From Bartonella bilalgolemi (GTDB taxonomy: Bacteria > Pseudomonadota > Alphaproteobacteria > Rhizobiales > Rhizobiaceae), in assembly GCF_023500045.1 (NCBI RefSeq), contig NZ_JAMCOF010000001.1:61226-125225 (forward strand): a stretch of DNA of 64,000 nt, in the 5' to 3' direction. The notes under the pieces are model-generated. The model searched no databases. It was not told the origin of the DNA and saw only the letters and a list, made by a program, of their open reading frames with translations. Positions 59,416 through 64,000 of this stretch are shown in pieces. The stretch's first letter is position 1; each line of letters opens with the position of its first letter. The translations under genes were made by a program, and so were the position numbers.

Positions 59416-59530
59416 TTCATGTCTACCAAGAAATTCTATTTATAATGCAATTTATATGAGAAAACATCTTTAATTAAAACTTTTTCAAGTACTTCTTTTA
59501 AAGTATTTAAAATTATAAGGAAAGAACCAT

Positions 59531-60391
59531 ATGACATTACAGATTGGTAAAGATAAGTTTATTCCACGAATTTTGTCCATTGCTGGTACTGATCCTTCTG
59601 GTGGTGCTGGAATGCAAGCCGATTTAAAGGTTTTTTCAGCAATGAAAGCTTATGGTATGAGTGTAGTTACAGCTGTTGTTGCACAGAATACACAGGGTGT
59701 ACGTGCTTTTCAAGCGTTGGATTCGTCTTTTGTTGCCGATCAAATTGATTCGGTGTTTGAAGATATTTGTGTGGATGCTGTTAAAATTGGGATGGTGGCG
59801 AATGCTCAGATTGCACAAGTCATTGCAGAGCGTTTGGCTTATTATAAAGCCCGTTTCATTGTTTTTGATCCAGTTATGGTGGCAAAGAGTGGTGATGTTC
59901 TTTTGAAACCTGATGCGATTGAAGTTATTCGTAATGTTCTTATTCCTATGTCAACATTGATTACACCAAATTTACATGAGGCAAAAATATTATTGAATCG
60001 TGAAATACAATGGTCATTAGATGCTATGTATCAGCAAAGTCCGCAACTTTTGGCATTGGGTTGTGGTGCTGTTTTATTGAAAGGAGGGCATTTAGATATT
60101 CTTGCTTGCAAGACTACAAATCATTACGATTTTTCTAGTCCTGATATTTATTGTGATTCCAAGGGGAGTGTGATGCTGGAAGCTTCTCGTCTCAGTACAA
60201 CCAATAATCATGGTACAGGTTGTACCATTTCCGCTGCAATTGCAGCACTTTTACCTACAGAATCTTTGTTTGGTGCGGTCAAAAGAGCTAAAAATTATTT
60301 AAATAGCGCTTTGTCTGCTTCAAATACTTTAAACATAGGAAGAGGACGGGGCCCACTTCACCATTTTTGTGAACTTTGGGATCATAGATAA
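59531..60391 (+). CDS. thiD: hydroxymethylpyrimidine/phosphomethylpyrimidine kinase
   Basis: ThiD phosphorylates HMP and HMP-phosphate for thiamine synthesis or salvage. The 286 aa ribokinase-fold protein has the substrate region LSIAGTDPSGGAGMQADLK (about residues 16-34), VTAVVAQNTQGV, DPVMVAKSGD, TPNLHEA, and the ATP/anion-hole motif NNHGTGCTISAAIAA. No other thiamine genes are in the window, so it may serve salvage. The ThDP-dependent SucA is one consumer of the product. Confidence 0.93.
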   Translation: MTLQIGKDKFIPRILSIAGTDPSGGAGMQADLKVFSAMKAYGMSVVTAVVAQNTQGVRAFQALDSSFVADQIDSVFEDICVDAVKIGMVANAQIAQVIAERLAYYKARFIVFDPVMVAKSGDVLLKPDAIEVIRNVLIPMSTLITPNLHEAKILLNREIQWSLDAMYQQSPQLLALGCGAVLLKGGHLDILACKTTNHYDFSSPDIYCDSKGSVMLEASRLSTTNNHGTGCTISAAIAALLPTESLFGAVKRAKNYLNSALSASNTLNIGRGRGPLHHFCELWDHR

Positions 60392-60443
60392 GAAAGACTC
60401 TTTAAAAAAATCTCTAGCCTGAAAATGAGCTTATATTAACTAA

Positions 60444-60518
60444 TGGAGCGGGCGATGGGATTCGAACCCACGACCCCAACCTTGGCAAGGTTGTGCTCTA
60501 CCCCTGAGCTACACCCGC
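60444..60518 (-). tRNA. tRNA-Gly(GCC)
   Basis: The minus strand reads GCGGGTGTAGCTCAGGGG at the 5' end and closes with CATCGCCCGCTCCA, with CCA encoded. The 75-nt sequence folds into a 7-bp acceptor stem, a D arm, an anticodon arm CAACC-TTGCCAA-GGTTG with anticodon GCC, and a T arm GTGGG-TTCGAAT-CCCAT. The T-loop is canonical. Confidence 0.96.
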
Positions 60519-61896
60519 TTAAGAATTTGAACTACTTTTCACATAAACGCTATCTGTATGGCGTAGGCTTTTCCGAATTGCAACAAAAAAATAACGTTTC
60601 AGTAGATTTATTTTTTTGTTGTTTAAAAGTAAGAATTAAAATTAATTTTAAAAGTACTTAAGCTCTATAATTATTTTACACGCAATGGTAATATGATCGT
60701 GTTGAAAATGGTGAGATAGTGTGCTGTTGTAATTATTTTTTGGGACACCAGCGGTTTTTCTTTTGCATAATCCGTGGATTTTAATTTATTTTTTAAGATG
60801 CGAAAATAGAATCTTAAATGCGCTTTTACAACAATCATATTCACTAAACGCCTTTTTAAATCTGTGTTTTTTTATCACAACATTTGAGCATAATGTCTTC
60901 TAATGGGTTGATATTTATCTTGATTTCTTGTTTCTATTTCAGGATCAAAACCGATAAATGCTTATTAACAATAGAGTCTTTTTCTTCTAGTACGATAATG
61001 TTCATTAAATAGGTGTCTTTTTGTCTATTTTGTCTGAATTAACAAAAACTCTTAAGATTGGTCCAGTCAGAGATAAAACATTCATTTGTGGAAAAGGGAA
61101 GAAAAAAATTAACCAAAGAGGGCTTTGGTAATTTATTTAGAAAGTTTTGTAATGGAGCCGGCATAAAAAATTAACTCATGGTTTAAGGAAAATTAGTGAC
61201 AGCAAGAGCTGTAAACTCAAATGCAACAGTGTTACAACTTAAAGCGATTTTTGGCTAGACAAGTGATAACATGGCAGCTCTTTATATAAAAAGCGTTGAT
61301 TACAAAAGGCTAACTATCGAAATGATAAGAAGCTCCAAAAAAGTAAGGGATAGGATAAAAAAATACAAATTCCTTTACCTTTATAATAAAATATTGATTT
61401 ATTATTATTTTGCCTTTTGGTATGGAAATTTGATAAACGCAGAAAATCAAATTAACATTGCTCTGATAGAGGATTGTAAAGCACTAGCAACAGTAATTTT
61501 GCAAAATAAGAGTGTTTAATGAAACCTTAAAAATATCTTCAGAATCACTAAATAATAGCTGTAATAGACACTATTAAGGAAATTGTAGTTAGCTACTTCA
61601 TGTTAAGCTAATGCTTTGTTGTTTGATGTCATTTCTTTAGTATTAGTTTAGAGATAGCTGATTTTGTGATATTTTTGACTGAAGAATTATTAAGGGGAAA
61701 CTGTTATTATAGTGGTGAATTCCGTGTAATTAGGTTTTTGATTCTAAGGGATCAGATTCTAATGTTGCGTAGTGCAAAGTCATTTTGGATCTTTGTTAAG
61801 AAGAGTATAAAAGTTTAGATGTAGGCAACAAAATTAAACTATTTTAGAAGGTTTGTAATGAAGTTTTTGATGATAGATTTTTAATGGATTAATATT
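60519..61896. other. 1.4 kb without recognised gene
   Basis: This AT-rich stretch lies between tRNA-Gly and holA. Frames are broken throughout; the longest one (61271-61519, 82 codons) lacks a ribosome site and has a composition dominated by Ile, Lys and Tyr, so I do not accept it. In relatives lptE and leuS lie upstream of holA, but I could not identify their remnants here. It looks like decayed sequence of unknown origin. Confidence 0.5.
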
Positions 61897-62940
61897 TTGG
61901 CTCAGAAAAAAGCACATGAAGTTGATCAGTTTTTAAAACATTTTTCGCGTTCTTTTCCTATCGTTTTAATTTATGGACCGGATCGGGGTCTTGTTTGTGA
62001 GCGTGCACAACGTTTTGCTAAGCTCTCTCAGGTGGCGATAGAAAATCCTTTTACTACTGTTCGTTTAGATGCGGCTGAAATTGATAAAGATCCTGCACGA
62101 TTAGGGGATGAAGCACGCACTTTATCCCTTTTTGGTGGTGATCGTTTAATATGGGTATCTAACGGTGCTAACCAACAAGGTTTTCTTAAGGCGCTTAAAC
62201 TTTTAATAACAGAACCACCAGAAGCAAGTTTTATTTTAATTGAAGCGGGAGATTTAAAAAAAGGAGTAGGACTACGTAATATTATTGAAATGGCACCAAC
62301 AGCGATTGCTTTGCCTTGTTATGCGGATAATACTCATTCTCTTGACATCTTGATTGACGAAATTTTAGGGGAATTCAATATAACTCTCTCTTTGGAAGCG
62401 CGTCAGTGTTTGCACCAAAATATCGGAGAAGATCGTCTTGCATCACGTAGTGAATTGGAAAAGCTTTGTCTTTATACCCTAAAAAAGGCTCATGTTGCTT
62501 TTGAAGATGTAAAAGCTATTGTTAGCGATGTGAGTACCCTTTCTCAAGATGAAGTAATTGATGCTGTTTTACTAGGAGATTTAGTGGGTTTTGAAACTTA
62601 TTTTAGCTGTTGTGTAGCTGTAAACAAAACATTTCTCTTTGTTTTAAATACGGCTCAAAGACATTTTCAACAATTACAGCTTTTACGTTATCAAATAGAA
62701 ATTGAAGGTAAAAATTCTTTTGTAGTCATTTCTCAGGCACAACCACCAATTTTTTTTCAAAGGAAAAAAATAGTTGAACAAGCTTTAAAATATTGGAACT
62801 TAGAGAAAATTTTGTATGCAATGAAAACAATACAGTCGGCTATTTTAGAAAGTCGTAAAAATCCACTTTTAAGTGAAGTAATCATTCATAAAGCGTTACT
62901 GAAATTGACGATTATTGCAAAGCGTCAAAAGAATTCTTAG
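61897..62940 (+). CDS. holA: DNA polymerase III delta subunit
   Basis: Delta is the wrench of the clamp loader that opens the beta clamp. The 347 aa protein starts at TTG 61897 with AQKKAHEVDQFLKHFSRSFP and carries the family phrases IVLIYGPDRGLVCERAQRF, LFGGDRLIWVSNG and the C-terminal HFQQLQLLRYQIE. In place of a Walker A it has the delta-type GPDRGLV. In many alphaproteobacteria it follows parB directly; here it is 36 kb away in a gene-poor setting, showing a rearrangement. Confidence 0.85.
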   Translation: MAQKKAHEVDQFLKHFSRSFPIVLIYGPDRGLVCERAQRFAKLSQVAIENPFTTVRLDAAEIDKDPARLGDEARTLSLFGGDRLIWVSNGANQQGFLKALKLLITEPPEASFILIEAGDLKKGVGLRNIIEMAPTAIALPCYADNTHSLDILIDEILGEFNITLSLEARQCLHQNIGEDRLASRSELEKLCLYTLKKAHVAFEDVKAIVSDVSTLSQDEVIDAVLLGDLVGFETYFSCCVAVNKTFLFVLNTAQRHFQQLQLLRYQIEIEGKNSFVVISQAQPPIFFQRKKIVEQALKYWNLEKILYAMKTIQSAILESRKNPLLSEVIIHKALLKLTIIAKRQKNS

Positions 62941-63711
62941 GATATCTGATTAAGATTGATAATTATTACTTGTTTAATAGTACAATATAGCAAGTTATTA
63001 GCCATAATTTGTTTGTCTATATTAAGAATTAATGATAAATCACTTAACTCTACTAATACCAAAAAACGATTGTACAAATTACTTTATATATCATGCGAAT
63101 TCTTGGTTGGTAATATCATTAAGAATATTTACATAATTATCTTCTCATATAATATTTATCAAAAATAGATACTTCTTATTACTAAATTTTCTTAGATTCA
63201 CATTTTTGTCAAAATTTTTATTAGAAAAACTTACTCATAAGCAAATTATAATTCGTTGTGATATATCTAAGACTTAGAAACACATAAGCTAAGAATCTGA
63301 TCTAGTTTGTTGTTACCCTTACTAATTAGCTATCATTGGTTTTAATAGCTTCTTCTGATTTGGTTTTGTATAGAACAGCATCTTAGCTTAAAATTACTTA
63401 TTTTCAACTCTTCGTGTTTAGTGTAGTTATAATAATACATAAGCGCCTTCCTCATCATACAATACCTTTTTACGGCATATATTCATATACTTAATTTACT
63501 AACTGCTTCTAAGCAGTAATTCAATAAAAACTAAAACACTGTATAAAACACATCCTATAAAATATAAAGATATGGAATTTTCTGATACTTATTTTTTATT
63601 TTTGTCATAGTCTCTCTGTAAAATTAAATAACTACACTTAACAATTTTTTCTTTTTTAATTCAGTTTTTATAGTTTTTGATGTTAACTTTATATAACGTT
63701 TTTCCTCATAT
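62941..63711. other. AT-rich segment without recognised gene
   Basis: This is 771 bases between holA and the partial repeat protein. Stops are frequent in all frames and short open stretches have no plausible ribosome site or composition. I see no RNA gene or terminator with a convincing stem. Confidence 0.5.
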
Positions 63712-64000
63712 TTACAAAGTAAGCCGTCTAGGATTAATACGAGGCTTAATACGAGGAGAAACTTTGGACACACTAAGGTCCTTGTTATCATTATTAATAT
63801 TATTAGCTACATGAATCTCCTCAGCTGGAGGCTTAGGAGCCGGAGACTTAAGAACTGGAGACTTAGGACGAGAAGGCTTAATACGAGGAGAAACTTTGGA
63901 CACACTAAGGTCCTTGTTATCATTATTAATATTATTAGCTACATGAATCTCCTCAGCTGGAGGCTTAGGAGCCGGAGACTTAAGAACTGGAGACTTAGGA
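63712..64000 (-). CDS. partial Pro/Lys-rich protein with 44-residue tandem repeats
   Basis: The minus strand is open from the window edge to TAA at 63712-63714, so the 5' part lies outside. The visible 95 codons consist of one complete 44-residue unit and most of a second. Each unit has a basic, proline-rich half (SRPKSPVLKSPAPKPP) and an Asn/Asp-rich half (HVANNINNDNKDLSVSKV). The end is PRIKPRINPRRLTL. The repeat is exact at the DNA level over the compared stretch, pointing to recent expansion. I do not recognise the family; a surface or secreted protein is a guess. A GTG at 63903 is in frame but lies inside the repeat and is not the true start. Confidence 0.6.
   Translation of the reverse strand, partial: PKSPVLKSPAPKPPAEEIHVANNINNDNKDLSVSKVSPRIKPSRPKSPVLKSPAPKPPAEEIHVANNINNDNKDLSVSKVSPRIKPRINPRRLTL
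63743..64000. repeat. 132-bp in-frame tandem repeat
   Basis: The unit beginning GGCTTAATACGAGGAG occurs at 63743 and again at 63875, a period of 132 bases (44 codons). The second copy is cut by the window end at 126 bases. The copies look identical where they can be compared. Confidence 0.9.

Noticed and set aside
60443..60661. 72-codon plus-strand frame beginning MERAMGFEPTTPTLARLCS
   Set aside because: It is the antisense of tRNA-Gly(GCC), a well-known spurious protein pattern.
61271..61519. 82-codon frame before holA
   Set aside because: There is no ribosome site, the composition is biased by AT-richness, and it resembles no family I know.
62956..63168. 70-codon frame after holA
   Set aside because: The Ile/Lys/Asn/Tyr-rich translation is typical of random AT-rich DNA and no start signal is visible.
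63743..64000. Possible CRISPR array
   Set aside because: Repeats are 132 bp, adjacent without spacers, and keep a reading frame; no cas gene is present.

Overview
The window is a piece of chromosome from an AT-rich alphaproteobacterium of the Rhizobiales. Gene content and order fit Bartonella best (my inference): a class I lysyl-tRNA synthetase, IHF beta, Omp19-like and BA14K-like surface proteins, dnaQ-coaE-(aroE)-maf-ppsR facing away from rho-mnmE-mnmG-rsmG-parA-parB, several dead biosynthetic genes, and no heme gene where hemE normally sits. I see no insertion sequence, prophage or CRISPR array.

Layout. 0-11.6 kb: lysK-prfC; the lptC-lptA-lptB lipopolysaccharide transport genes (minus strand); ihfB-lapA; two RNA methyltransferases with lspA; a BI-1 family membrane protein; an EEP-family nuclease. 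11.6-18.3 kb (minus strand): polA, dnaQ, coaE, a decayed aroE, maf and ppsR, plus a likely plus-strand small RNA between polA and dnaQ. 18.3-18.8 kb: an AT-rich gene-free segment with several DnaA-box-like 9-mers at the point where gene orientation diverges, the best candidate for oriC. 18.8-25.8 kb: rho, mnmE, mnmG, rsmG, parA, parB, with two parS-like palindromes, one between mnmE and mnmG and one inside rsmG. 25.9-30.8 kb (minus strand): gloB, a septation protein A homologue, ftsY, mtaB, dapF. 31.0-42.3 kb: an Omp19-like lipoprotein, zapE, and the TCA cluster mdh-sucC-sucD-sucA-sucB-lpd ending in a clear terminator. 42.3-45.3 kb: a two-gene carboxy(nor)spermidine pathway and a BA14K-like protein. 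45.5-51.5 kb: a six-gene Mrp/Pha Na+(K+)/H+ antiporter operon whose first gene fuses subunits A and B. 51.5-53.5 kb: an MliC-like lysozyme inhibitor, a tRNA-Arg(CCU) gene split by a group I intron, and a fused remnant of aroK and aroB. 53.3-60.5 kb: a small membrane protein overlapping xerD, accA, an L,D-transpeptidase-like lipoprotein, a CobW GTPase, a D-Ala-D-Ala carboxypeptidase, plsC, thiD and tRNA-Gly(GCC). 60.5-64 kb: holA between long AT-rich stretches with no recognised gene, then a partial Pro/Lys-rich protein built of 132-bp tandem repeats that runs off the right edge.

Three themes connect the region. First, the chromosome replication and segregation module (oriC candidate, parS, parA, parB, rsmG, mnmG) is compact and conserved. 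Second, the shikimate pathway has been dismantled: aroE, aroK and aroB are all recognisable but broken, consistent with a host-dependent life with imported aromatic compounds. Third, envelope and host-interface functions recur: LPS export, lysozyme and protease inhibitor-like proteins, BA14K, an L,D-transpeptidase-like protein and the repeat protein. The most unusual single object is the intron-interrupted tRNA-Arg.
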